Positions 7,931 through 16,490 of a stretch of DNA of 64,000 nucleotides are shown here, piece after piece; position 1 is the stretch's first letter; each line of letters opens with the position of its first letter. The stretch lies in NCBI RefSeq assembly GCF_000725285.1, contig NZ_CP007161.1, positions 2,766,213 to 2,830,212 of the forward strand, in the 5' to 3' direction. The position numbers and the translations under genes are program-made. Origin of the DNA: Virgibacillus sp. SK37 (GTDB taxonomy: Bacteria > Bacillota > Bacilli > Bacillales > Amphibacillaceae). The notes under the pieces were generated by a model. It did no database searches. It had not been told where the DNA came from and was given only the letters and a program-made list of their open reading frames with translations.

Positions 7931-10531
7931 TTAAGCACTTTTTCTCCTTTTAACTAGGATTAAAGCAATACCTCCACTTAGTAAAATAAAACCTATACCG
8001 ATAAAGTTAAACATGGAAGTAGCGGTATTCGGTAATTTATTACCATTATTCGAATTTCCCTTCTCGTTTGGTTTTTTCTTTTCATTTTCCTTATTTGCTT
8101 CAGGTGTACCTAATTGTTGTGTTTCAGCTTCTTTAAACACCCCGTACGTGCTAAAATGCTTCACTTGCGCAGTGGCCATTCCAGACACTGGATCATATTT
8201 GCTATTTTGAAGTATTTCCCACTCTTCTTTTTCTTCATTGTAATAAAATACTTTTACTTGATCGTTCTCAAAATCTTTCACCGTCTCCGTGTCTACATCT
8301 AATCCCACAGTAATATGTTCGTTATTGAAGTTGCTAATAACATTATCCCCCGCAAAAATAGTGTAATCATATACCTCACCAATTGCTCTATCTGCCTTTT
8401 GTTTTACCATTTGAATACTTACTGTTCCACCACTTGCTTCATTCAATAATTGCTTGATAATACTGTTAGGAATAAGTAAAAAAGTATCACCTTTATTAAT
8501 TTTTAAATCATTTTGCATATTGACCAATTGATTTAATGCAGCTTGATTCAATTTAACCTGTATACTGTTTTGCTCTTTTGCATTGTTTGGCTGAATAATT
8601 ACCAATTGATTTTCTTTCACTTCTGAAAGTAGTGCTTCTGTAATATCTACTTCCATTTGGCCCTGTTTAATTTGGGAGTCTGGTCGTAAAGTTATTTTTT
8701 CTGGTTGATCACCTGGTTTCTTCTCTTCATTATCTTCTGATGGATTATCTGTTTTTTCATTATCATCTTCTTCTGGAAGCTCCGGTTTTGGTTTTTCTTC
8801 TTCTTCGAGATTCTTAAAGTGATAGACAGATCCATAACCAATATTATTTGTGAAGTTTTGATAAGCAACAAGAGCTAATAACGCTTGCTGTGTTGCCATT
8901 GGATTGGAGTCATCCCCATCAATAAGATGTGAAAACCCACCATCATCTTGTTTAAACTTCTCCAAATGCTGTACTAGATTTCCACCTTGCTTTGTAAATT
9001 GCTTACTGGTTGGATCTATTCCAACAGCTGTTAGACCGATAATTGCTTGTGATACAGATTCAGAAGAATCTCCACCATTAAATTCAATATAGTAGCCCCC
9101 TGTCTCATCCTGAGAGGATGCTAAGGAGTGAACAGCTGTATCTATAGCCTTTTTCACCTTAGGCTGCTTCTGATATGGAGCTAAGGCAGAAAGGGCCATT
9201 CCAGTCATGTCTGGAGAAAGGTTGCCTCCGAAGAAGTCCCAACCTCCTGTGGGCAATTCCTTTGCTAAAATTCCGTCAACCAGTTGTTGTCTAAATTCTT
9301 TAGGTACTTCATAATTACCGCTATCTATTGCAAGCAGACCATATATTAAGGCGTTAATTAATGGATCATCCGTTTCAAACCAACTATGTGCCATCATTTC
9401 CACTACAAGATTACGATCTTCTATATTTGTAGCATCTTCATCTGTAGCCGAAATGGCAATGATCATCCGTTCCAAATCATATAAATTTCTGAATTTTTCC
9501 GGTAGATTCCCCTTTAAAGAAGTTACGTAGCTTTGAGTACTAAGGTCTGTATGAGCTGCTCCCCATACCCACCATTCTTGGCCTTTTGTAAATGTAATTT
9601 TATTCGCGGAGATATATTTTTTAATATCACTGATGTGTTGTTGAATTGACTGGCTTTTTTTAGATGTACTTTCACGTTTATTTTCGTCTGATTTCTCCCC
9701 TGGCTTTTCTGTTGATTCTTTCTTCTCTTTTACTTGTTCGTTTTCTTCTTTCTTTTTATCTTCTTCCTCTGATTTATCTATATCCTCTTCCGGAGGTGTA
9801 TATGATTTCACTTGTAATTGAAGATGATCGCCATTTTTTATTTGGTGGCCAACAATACTCTTCTCTAAAGCAGTGCCATTAATAGCAGTGCTCCAATAAT
9901 CGTACTGGCCAAGCTCTATATCCCCGACTTGATTGACAAACGTGTGATAATCAGAATCAATAGAAGCTTGGACGTTTTTACTGTTGCTTTTAGCTGCTTG
10001 TACCAATACATCATAAGCTGTAGCTCCTTTAGGAACAGTTACTGTTGTTTCAGGTAATATAGCGGTCCCATCAATACCTTTTGCGGATACCTTACCAGTT
10101 ACTGTTGGAAGCTCTTTATCATTATCGTTCAATCTAAAGTATATATGTTGGCCATTTTTGACTTTATAACTAGTCACTTCATTGTCATGTTGTTGCCCAG
10201 AAGCTACTAATAGCCAGCTTTGAGATGTTGATGGTTTTACACCATTGATCGATAAGTCTTCTTCACCATTCTCAGATTGAGTTACTATTTTCGCATTATT
10301 CTTCTTTCCTGCTTTCTGTAGCACATCCAAGGAAGTATCACCTTCTGCAATGGATACAGCTGTTAGTGGTAGTACATTATCCCCATTTTCATTCATCGCA
10401 GTAATAGTGACTGCATTTTCAAGGGATGTCGCATTAATGCTTAATGGCTGGATAAATGTAATGTTTCCAATAATTAGTAACAAGGAAAATATGTAGGCAA
10501 ACGCTTTCATTAATATTTTTTTCGACTTCAT
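7931..10531 (-). CDS. Cell-wall-anchored transcobalamin-like surface protein
   Basis: An 866-residue exported protein. Order: signal peptide (1-35); two DUF4430 domains (about 40-130 and 135-230, the second with YDYWSTAINGTA); charged linker; alpha/alpha-barrel region (about 305-580) with terpene-cyclase-like repeats (GGWDFFGG, GGYYIEFNGG, GGFSHLIDGD); acidic linker; beta-rich domain; and a C-terminal sorting signal of LPNTA, a hydrophobic helix and KRRKSA. Alpha barrel plus DUF4430 is the make-up of animal intrinsic factor, haptocorrin and transcobalamin, with the order reversed. The gene directly follows a cobalamin riboswitch. The start at 10531 (ATG, AAGGAG upstream) replaces a GTG at 10570. 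B12 capture is inferred. LPNTA suits a class-D-type sortase, which is not in the window. Confidence 0.82.
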   Translation of the reverse strand: MKSKKILMKAFAYIFSLLLIIGNITFIQPLSINATSLENAVTITAMNENGDNVLPLTAVSIAEGDTSLDVLQKAGKKNNAKIVTQSENGEEDLSINGVKPSTSQSWLLVASGQQHDNEVTSYKVKNGQHIYFRLNDNDKELPTVTGKVSAKGIDGTAILPETTVTVPKGATAYDVLVQAAKSNSKNVQASIDSDYHTFVNQVGDIELGQYDYWSTAINGTALEKSIVGHQIKNGDHLQLQVKSYTPPEEDIDKSEEEDKKKEENEQVKEKKESTEKPGEKSDENKRESTSKKSQSIQQHISDIKKYISANKITFTKGQEWWVWGAAHTDLSTQSYVTSLKGNLPEKFRNLYDLERMIIAISATDEDATNIEDRNLVVEMMAHSWFETDDPLINALIYGLLAIDSGNYEVPKEFRQQLVDGILAKELPTGGWDFFGGNLSPDMTGMALSALAPYQKQPKVKKAIDTAVHSLASSQDETGGYYIEFNGGDSSESVSQAIIGLTAVGIDPTSKQFTKQGGNLVQHLEKFKQDDGGFSHLIDGDDSNPMATQQALLALVAYQNFTNNIGYGSVYHFKNLEEEEKPKPELPEEDDNEKTDNPSEDNEEKKPGDQPEKITLRPDSQIKQGQMEVDITEALLSEVKENQLVIIQPNNAKEQNSIQVKLNQAALNQLVNMQNDLKINKGDTFLLIPNSIIKQLLNEASGGTVSIQMVKQKADRAIGEVYDYTIFAGDNVISNFNNEHITVGLDVDTETVKDFENDQVKVFYYNEEKEEWEILQNSKYDPVSGMATAQVKHFSTYGVFKEAETQQLGTPEANKENEKKKPNEKGNSNNGNKLPNTATSMFNFIGIGFILLSGGIALILVKRRKSA

Positions 10532-10659
10532 TTCTTTCTCACTCTCCTTTTTTTGACATAAAAAATACACCCCTAAAACGTAGAGATGCTTCTAATAAAT
10601 GCTATGTATAATTATACAATTTCATCTTAAAAATACATTGCACACCTCCCTATCCGCGT

Positions 10660-10846
10660 AGGTTGAATGACTCCAAAACAGGCAGGTCTCCTGGCTCTTG
10701 ATCAACGTTTACTATTACCTTCCCGTCCAAAGACAGTGGTATAGAATAGAAACTCCCAATTACAGTGGCGGGACCGCGCCGGCATCTCACCGGACTTCCC
10801 TTTTAATGATCTATGAAGCTATTAAAAAAATTCCATAAATCAACCT
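10660..10846 (-). ncRNA. Cobalamin riboswitch
   Basis: Read on the minus strand, the conserved core is clear: AAAGGGAA, CCGGTGAGATGCCGG, GTCCCGCCACTGT, TGGGA..GGGAAGG and the 3' box GAGCCAGGAGACCTGCC. The P1 stem closes between AGGTTGA and TCAACCT at the two ends. The first downstream start is about 130 nt away at 10531. It would repress the surface-protein/ECF operon when adenosyl- or methylcobalamin is plentiful. The expression platform is not obvious: no clear T-tailed hairpin was found before the gene. Confidence 0.95.
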
Positions 10847-11175
10847 ATTTCTAGTATTCAATTATTCTTATCATAAGCGACAAGTAAACAATCGTCAATT
10901 CTCTTTAGGAAAATAATAGAAATAAAAAGAATCAATTACACTTATCTGCTTTTTTCTACAAACTTAGATAATAGTATAAAAAAGGTATATTTAGGAAACC
11001 TTAAGTTATAAAGGTTTTATTATTGCATAGGGACTTTAAAATTGGGAACCTGTGGATATCTTTTGTTACTTGATTAATCATGTCCAGCGCCAGCGCCCAC
11101 CTCAAGTTCCCAAGGCGCTTAAGCTTTTATGAATAATCATAATGTTTGGAGACTAATTGAAATGGAGGCACATAA
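10847..11175. other. Divergent promoter region with a repeat remnant
   Basis: About 330 nt between the riboswitch and the Tat-exported pair. At 11082-11125 a GC-rich patch (GTCCAGCGCCAGCGCCCAC followed by GGCGCTTAAGC) stands out from AT-rich flanks. It resembles the scattered GC-rich intergenic repeats of Bacillaceae. No gene is seen. Confidence 0.35.
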
Positions 11176-11925
11176 ATGGCAAATGAAAAGAAAGGTTTGT
11201 CAAGAAGAGACTTCTTGAAGACGACTGGAATCGCTACTGGATCCATAGTGGGAGGCGGCCTTATAGGAGGTCTCATTGGCTATAATATGAATGACAATGG
11301 AGGAACAGCCCTTGAAGAAAAAACAGGGGATACCTCAAAAACTGGTACAAGCACTCGAGGAAGAATGTTCTTTTCAAATGATAAAGATTTTAAAATTTTA
11401 TCACAGGCTACGGAAAGGATCTTCCCAGAGGATGAGCTTGGACCTGGCGCGATCGGTTTAGGTGTTCCCTACTTTATTGATAATCGACTGTACGGCAATT
11501 ACGGTAATAACTCGAGAGAATATATGCAAGGTCCTTTTTTTGCGGGAGAAGCCACTCAAGGTTATCAAAGTAAGCTGACGAGAGCAGAAATATTTACGCA
11601 AGGGATACAAAAAATGGAGAGTGAGGCAGAGAGTAGGTTTGACACTAGCTTTATTGAGCTGGAAGGAGAACAAATGGATGAAATTTTAACAGATTTTCAA
11701 AAAGATAAGATAAAAATGACTGGAGTTTCCTCTGCATTCTTTTTTAAATTATTACGTCAAGCAACCTTGGAAGGTGCCTATGCTGATCCAATATACAATG
11801 GAAATAATAATATGGATGGGTGGCGAATGAAGGGATTTCCTGGTCATCAGGCTGCATACATTAACGATATTGAAAAAGAAAAGTTCATGAAGATGGAACC
11901 AAAGTCTATAAATTCGATGCATTAA
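11176..11925 (+). CDS. Gluconate 2-dehydrogenase subunit 3 family protein, Tat signal
   Basis: A 249-residue small subunit of a membrane-associated sugar/alcohol dehydrogenase. The N terminus has a twin-arginine signal (SRRDFLKTTG followed by a glycine-rich hydrophobic stretch). The family core GPGAIGLGVPYFID and the C-terminal GYADPIYNGN-like region (GAYADPIYNGNNNMDGW) are present. The partner GMC subunit has no signal of its own, so the complex is expected to leave through Tat on this subunit. The ribosome binding site is GGAGG, 9 nt before ATG. It is followed after 18 nt by the GMC gene and then by tatA and tatC. A paralogue lies at 62168. Confidence 0.9.
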   Translation: MANEKKGLSRRDFLKTTGIATGSIVGGGLIGGLIGYNMNDNGGTALEEKTGDTSKTGTSTRGRMFFSNDKDFKILSQATERIFPEDELGPGAIGLGVPYFIDNRLYGNYGNNSREYMQGPFFAGEATQGYQSKLTRAEIFTQGIQKMESEAESRFDTSFIELEGEQMDEILTDFQKDKIKMTGVSSAFFFKLLRQATLEGAYADPIYNGNNNMDGWRMKGFPGHQAAYINDIEKEKFMKMEPKSINSMH

Positions 11926-11943
11926 GCGTGGAGGTTGAAAAAA

Positions 11944-13656
11944 GTGGTAAAAACATTGGACAAAGTAGATGTAGTTACAGTAGGTGTAGGATGGACAGGT
12001 GGTATCATTGGAGCCGAGTGTGCGAAGGCGGGGTTAAAGGTACGTGGCCTTGAACGTGGTAATAAACGCGGCACGGCTGATTATTTAAGAGTTCATGATG
12101 AATTTAAATATGCTATACGCTATGAACTCATGCAAGATCTTTCTAAAGAGACAGTTACTTTTAGAAATAACCGTAAGATGCGAGCATTGCCCATGAGGCA
12201 AATGGGTTCCTTTTTACTTGGGGAGGGTCTTGGTGGAGCAGGAACGCATTGGAACGGGATGACCTATCGCTTCCTCCCCTATGACATGGAAATCAAGTCA
12301 CAAACAGAAAAGAAGTATGGAAAAAACAAACTCTCGAAAGAGTATACCCTTCAGGATTGGGGGATTACTTACGATGAGCTGGAGCCTTATTTTGATAAAT
12401 TTGAGAAAACAATTGGTTTATCCGGAGATAATAAAAATCCATTCATGGGTGAGAGATCTTCAGATTATCCGACCCCCCCGATGAAAAAGACACCAATTTT
12501 AAAGAAATTTGAAACAGCTACTAAAGAACTTGGCTATCATCCTTATATGGTACCTTCAGCAAATTTATCAGAGTCCTATGAAAATCCAGATGGTGAAAGA
12601 ATAGCAGCTTGTCAGTATTGTGGTTTTTGTGAACGCTTTGGATGTGAATACGGAGCTAAGTCTTCTCCAGAGATTACTGTTGTCCCTACAGCTATGAAGA
12701 CTGGTAATTACGATGTTCGTTTTCACTCTAACGTAACAGAAGTACTTAAAGAGGGAAATAAGGTTACTGGGGTAAAATTCATTGATAGACAAACAGGCGA
12801 AGAATTCATTCAACCTGCTGAAGTTGTAGTTCTAACAAGCTATGTGTTGAACAATGCAAAATTGCTAATGGTTTCCGATATTGGAGAGCAATATAATCCA
12901 AACACTGGTCGAGGTACCTTAGGAAAAAATTACGCATATCAAATTGGTCCTGGATCTTCTGGATTTTTTGATGAGCAAATGAACGTTTTTATGGGAGCAG
13001 GCGCATTAGGAATGACTATTGATGATTTTAATGGAGATAATTTTGATCATCAGGATCTAGATTTCATCCATGGGGCAAGTATCTCGCTGGCTCAAACAGG
13101 TTCACGTCCTATTTTAACAAACCCTGTCCCACCGGATGTTCCTGTATGGGGATCTGAATTTAAGAAAGCTTCTATCGAAAATTACTCCCGTACCTTAAGT
13201 GTATTTGGACAAGGTGCATCTATGCCTCATAAGGAGAATTTTATGTCGCTGGACCCGGATTATAAAGATGCATATGGTTTACCTTTACTTCAAATAACGT
13301 ACAACTTTACAGAACAAGACAGAAATCTGCATAAATATATTACGTCTAAGACGGAGAGCATAATGAAGGAGATGGGTGCAAAAACAGTAGTACCAGGTGC
13401 TCCATTGACGGACTACGACATTGTTCCTTACCAATCAACTCATAACACTGGTGGTACCATCATGGGGACAGATCCCAACGATAGTGTTGTTAACAATTAT
13501 CTTCAACATTGGGATGCAGACAATCTATTTGTTGTTGGAGCTGGGAACTTCCCGCACAATAGCGGCTATAATCCTACAGGCACTGTTGGTGCTTTATCTT
13601 ACCGATGTGCAGAAGGGATTATCAAATACAGCAAAAATGGTGGATCTTTAGCTTAG
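11944..13656 (+). CDS. GMC-family FAD oxidoreductase (gluconate-dehydrogenase-like large subunit)
   Basis: A 570-residue FAD-dependent dehydrogenase. The N-terminal dinucleotide fold is [12 protein letters not shown], and the C-terminal GMC active-site region is [13 protein letters not shown] with [14 protein letters not shown]-like end ([13 protein letters not shown]). A cysteine group, C-x2-C-x2-C-x4-C in [12 protein letters not shown], is typical of gluconate/glucose dehydrogenase large subunits and may carry an iron-sulfur centre. The start is GTG at 11944, 9 nt after GGAGG; a TTG at 11935 sits on top of that site. The substrate is unknown. No cytochrome c third subunit follows, so the electron acceptor is also unknown. 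Confidence 0.88.
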   Translation: MVKTLDKVDVVTVGVGWTGGIIGAECAKAGLKVRGLERGNKRGTADYLRVHDEFKYAIRYELMQDLSKETVTFRNNRKMRALPMRQMGSFLLGEGLGGAGTHWNGMTYRFLPYDMEIKSQTEKKYGKNKLSKEYTLQDWGITYDELEPYFDKFEKTIGLSGDNKNPFMGERSSDYPTPPMKKTPILKKFETATKELGYHPYMVPSANLSESYENPDGERIAACQYCGFCERFGCEYGAKSSPEITVVPTAMKTGNYDVRFHSNVTEVLKEGNKVTGVKFIDRQTGEEFIQPAEVVVLTSYVLNNAKLLMVSDIGEQYNPNTGRGTLGKNYAYQIGPGSSGFFDEQMNVFMGAGALGMTIDDFNGDNFDHQDLDFIHGASISLAQTGSRPILTNPVPPDVPVWGSEFKKASIENYSRTLSVFGQGASMPHKENFMSLDPDYKDAYGLPLLQITYNFTEQDRNLHKYITSKTESIMKEMGAKTVVPGAPLTDYDIVPYQSTHNTGGTIMGTDPNDSVVNNYLQHWDADNLFVVGAGNFPHNSGYNPTGTVGALSYRCAEGIIKYSKNGGSLA

Positions 13657-13687
13657 TTTTTTACACAATAGAAAGGATGAACACGGT

Positions 13688-13894
13688 ATGGGAGGAATTG
13701 CAAGTATCGGTATCCCGGGATTAATCATAATTCTGGTCATAATATTAATTATCTTTGGCCCGCGTAAGTTACCAGAAATAGGATCTGCTGTTGGTCAAAC
13801 GCTATCCGAATTCAAAAAGTCTACTAGGGACATGATGAATGAAGATGAAAAAACAACAAAGCATGAGCTGAGTCCAAGCAATAACAAGGAATAA
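13688..13894 (+). CDS. tatA: Twin-arginine translocase subunit TatA
   Basis: 68 residues: one N-terminal membrane helix, the [10 protein letters not shown] hinge (F-G-x-x-x-L-P-E-I/L-G) and an amphipathic helix followed by a short charged tail. This is typical TatA/E size. It lies 31 nt after the GMC gene and 6 nt before tatC, so it is probably co-transcribed with its likely cargo. Confidence 0.95.
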   Translation: MGGIASIGIPGLIIILVIILIIFGPRKLPEIGSAVGQTLSEFKKSTRDMMNEDEKTTKHELSPSNNKE

Positions 13895-13900
13895 GAGGAA

Positions 13901-14800
13901 ATGAGTGATCTTATGGATCCATATGAACACCATAATCGGGAAATTTTAAGCCCATTAGATAAAAAGAAAGCTGCAAATAAAGAAGAAAAAAAGCAGACAG
14001 AGCCTTCTATTAAAGAGAAGGCCTCTTCATCTGCTCCCGAGCACAATACAAACAGGATTTCCAATGATCAAACAACAAACGAAAATGAACAAACAGATCA
14101 ACCGACAGTAGTAGATCATTTAACGGATTTACGAAAACAAATAATAAAAAGTTTAGTTGTATTTTCCAGCATATTTATTGGTGTGTTTTCTACCATAAAC
14201 TTTTGGTTTCCATATGTAACAAAGGGCCATTCTTTAATTATTCTTGGCCCCCTGGAAGTTGTGAAATTTTATATGTCCATATCCTTCGTACTTGCCCTGG
14301 GAATATCTTTGCCCTTTCTTTGTCATTACATATGGCAATTCGTAAAACCAGGCCTGAATGAACAGGAAAATAAGTTTATGAATATCTATTCCCCTATGAT
14401 GTTTTTACTGTTTACTTTTGGTATTGGTTTTGGGTATTTTGTTATTCATCCACTCAGTTATAACTTCTTAATTTCTATGGGTGCAAAAAATTTCGAAGTA
14501 ATGGTATCCGCTCAGGAATACATGCGTTTTTTAATGATGACAACGATGCCTGTCGGATTATTATTTGAGCTGCCCATTGTAGCGATGTTCTTATCTGCGG
14601 TTGGCATACTGACAGCACATTCTATGAAAAAAGTAAGAAAATGGTCTTATATTATACTTGCTGTTGTATCTGCTCTTATCACGCCACCAGATTTTATTAG
14701 TCAATTACTAATTCTCGTTCCAATGGCTATTTTATATGAAATCAGTATTTATATGGTTACGTTTATGGAAAAGCGGGCAGCCGCTGTCCCTCACTCTTAA
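13901..14800 (+). CDS. tatC: Twin-arginine translocase subunit TatC with long N-terminal extension
   Basis: 299 residues. The TatC core starts at about residue 70 (VVDHLTDLRKQI, the HLxELR-type motif) and has six membrane segments ending in ITPPDFISQLLILVPMAILYE. Before it lies a hydrophilic stretch of about 68 residues rich in Lys, Glu, Gln, Asn and Ser that most TatC proteins lack. The frame has starts at codons 1 and 5 and no well-placed start nearer the core, so the extension appears real. With TatA it forms a minimal TatAC system beside a Tat substrate. Confidence 0.93.
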   Translation: MSDLMDPYEHHNREILSPLDKKKAANKEEKKQTEPSIKEKASSSAPEHNTNRISNDQTTNENEQTDQPTVVDHLTDLRKQIIKSLVVFSSIFIGVFSTINFWFPYVTKGHSLIILGPLEVVKFYMSISFVLALGISLPFLCHYIWQFVKPGLNEQENKFMNIYSPMMFLLFTFGIGFGYFVIHPLSYNFLISMGAKNFEVMVSAQEYMRFLMMTTMPVGLLFELPIVAMFLSAVGILTAHSMKKVRKWSYIILAVVSALITPPDFISQLLILVPMAILYEISIYMVTFMEKRAAAVPHS

Positions 14801-14946
14801 AATTCACTTCCAAGAAAGTGATACAACCATTTGCAAAAGTATGTTATTTTCATAATATAAAGTATCGTTATTAGGTAATTTATGGAAAATGGCTGAATGT
14901 ATTTTCAACTGGTTCCTATTAATTAATTTAGTAAGCTACATGAAGC

Positions 14947-14980
14947 GAACGCCTAAGCCTATAAAAGCGCTTAGGCGTTC
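14947..14980. terminator. Hairpin between convergent tatC and the PuuD-like gene
   Basis: A perfect 12-bp inverted repeat, GAACGCCTAAGC (14947-14958) and GCTTAGGCGTTC (14969-14980). There is no clear T run on either side, so termination strength is uncertain. Confidence 0.6.
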
Positions 14981-14983
14981 AAT

Positions 14984-15733
14984 CTATTTAAAGTCTTTCC
15001 TATGGGACATGACTCTTGCAACAAAGTCATTAAATAATTTTCTCATATTTTCATGTTTTGTAGTCATCATTTCCGGGTGCCATTGCACTGCAAAAACAGA
15101 ACGGTCTCCCTTCTTTTCCATTCCTTCGATGACACCATCATCTGCTCTTGCAGTAACTGTAAAATCAGGTGCGACATCTTTAACGACCTGGTGATGGAAT
15201 GAGTTGGTAAGAACTTTTTCACCAAACATTTCATGTAAATAAGATCCCTCTTCCATATACACTGTATGGCTTTCTACCCATGGGCTTGATTCCTGTTCAT
15301 GCTTCAATGCTGGTTCAGGGATATATTCGATATCTTGGTATAACGTTCCACCATATGCGATGTTTAAGATATGCATTCCTCGGCAAATCGCAAACACTGG
15401 CTTTCCCGCATCTATGGTTGCTCGCACAAGTTCAATTTCAAATACGTCTCTCTCCGGAAGAATAGCCCCCTGATTTTGTAACGGTTCTTCATCATAGGAT
15501 AATGGATTAACATCTACTCCTCCAGAAAGTACCAGCCCATCTATTTGGTCTACTTGTTGAGAAATAACTTGTTTATTCGTCGTTACGGGAATAATAAAAG
15601 GAACAGCACCCTCACTCTCTACAGAAGTAACATAGTCTTCATTAACAAAAGAAAGCCGGTATCCCGGAAATCTGCCGTTTGCATCTTTATATACACTACC
15701 TGATATTCCAATTATCGGTTTATCCTTAATCAT
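14984..15733 (-). CDS. Gamma-glutamyl-GABA hydrolase-like class I glutamine amidotransferase (PuuD family)
   Basis: A 249-residue peptidase C26 family protein. The nucleophile elbow is PVFAICRGMHILN, and the catalytic His-Glu pair is in VQWHPEMM. Related enzymes hydrolyse gamma-glutamyl-GABA in putrescine breakdown or other gamma-glutamyl amides. The ATG at 15733 is taken because AGGAGGT is 7 nt upstream; an ATG at 15739 is too close. The next gene to the right, on the other strand, is an APC amino-acid/amine permease, which weakly supports amine use. Confidence 0.85.
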   Translation of the reverse strand: MIKDKPIIGISGSVYKDANGRFPGYRLSFVNEDYVTSVESEGAVPFIIPVTTNKQVISQQVDQIDGLVLSGGVDVNPLSYDEEPLQNQGAILPERDVFEIELVRATIDAGKPVFAICRGMHILNIAYGGTLYQDIEYIPEPALKHEQESSPWVESHTVYMEEGSYLHEMFGEKVLTNSFHHQVVKDVAPDFTVTARADDGVIEGMEKKGDRSVFAVQWHPEMMTTKHENMRKLFNDFVARVMSHRKDFK

Positions 15734-16010
15734 AATCATACCTCCTACGGCTTAAATAGCTATTGTAGGAATACTTTTCCCGCAGCTTTATACGACTAAA
15801 CACGTAAGTATGGATAATAGGTCCTTTCCAACTAGCTTCTCTTGTAAGTGAAGCTATTGCTCACTTAAATACACCCATTTTCCATAGATTCAGATTTCCT
15901 CTACTTACATTTTTATATCTAATAATTTCCCTCTGACATGGTGGATATATGGCGAGACTTTCTTATGAAACCTCTACAGTTAAAAAGACTATATGGAAGG
16001 TAATGGAAAT

Positions 16011-16060
16011 AAAAAACTGTGCCACGAATTGTTAGATCCTATCCAACAATCAGGGCACAG
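16011..16060 (-). terminator. Leftward rho-independent terminator without an obvious gene
   Basis: On the minus strand CTGTGCC (16054-16060) pairs with GGCACAG (16017-16023). The inner arms GATTGTT and AACAATT also pair, and a TTTTTT run follows. It stands 37 nt after the stop of the doubtful frame 16101-16364 and 280 nt before the PuuD-like start. Confidence 0.7.
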
Positions 16061-16100
16061 CTCAAATGATACTGGTACTATTTCTATTATACCTCTACAG

Positions 16101-16364
16101 TTATTTGACTTCGCATAATAAGCTTCTATTGGTTAACTTTTCTAATCTTTGCTTGTGGGATTGATCATTGAAAAACTCCTTAAGTTGTAAAACCCTTTTA
16201 AAAGATACTGTGCTTAGCCCGATTCTACATAGTGCGTTACCTTTGCTTTTTGGTTCAAACAATAAATACTTTTTACAATACGAGGAACTGACAGTAAGCG
16301 AATTACTTAACAATATCAGTCTTACCTCCAAGTTATTACATTTGTATATAAAACTCATTATCAA
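16101..16364 (-). CDS. Doubtful 87-codon frame, possible gene remnant
   Basis: Begins with TTG and has no ribosome binding site. The C-terminal half is basic and could be helical (LKEFFNDQSHKQRLEKL). The only support is the T-tailed terminator right after its stop. No family is recognised. It may be a decayed gene or chance. Confidence 0.2.
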   Translation of the reverse strand: MIMSFIYKCNNLEVRLILLSNSLTVSSSYCKKYLLFEPKSKGNALCRIGLSTVSFKRVLQLKEFFNDQSHKQRLEKLTNRSLLCEVK

Positions 16365-16449
16365 TCTAAATAATTAAATTTTCTGAATACGGTTGTTACT
16401 CTAAACTATTAATGGTTTAATTATATATAGACTCACATAAAAGAATTTT

Positions 16450-16463
16450 TGATAGCGCTTTCA
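16450..16463 (+). promoter_or_regulatory. cre site upstream of the APC permease
   Basis: TGATAGCGCTTTCA matches the CcpA consensus except for one base and lies 28 nt before the start codon. Glucose repression by CcpA is expected. Confidence 0.65.
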
Positions 16464-16490
16464 ATAAATTGCAAAGGAGATTACTAATTT

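Larger units (their letters stand above)
15740..16490. other. 750-nt gap with orphan terminator and short direct repeats
   Basis: The gap holds a strong leftward terminator (16011-16060), a 12-bp direct repeat ACCTCTACAGTT at 15970-15981 and 16091-16102 on either side of it, a doubtful 87-codon leftward frame (16101-16364) and the cre of the permease. Otherwise it is AT-rich and featureless. Confidence 0.5.

Noticed and set aside
16168-16377. 69-codon rightward frame in the 750-nt gap
   Set aside because: No ribosome binding site, opposite the doubtful leftward frame and not followed by a terminator.
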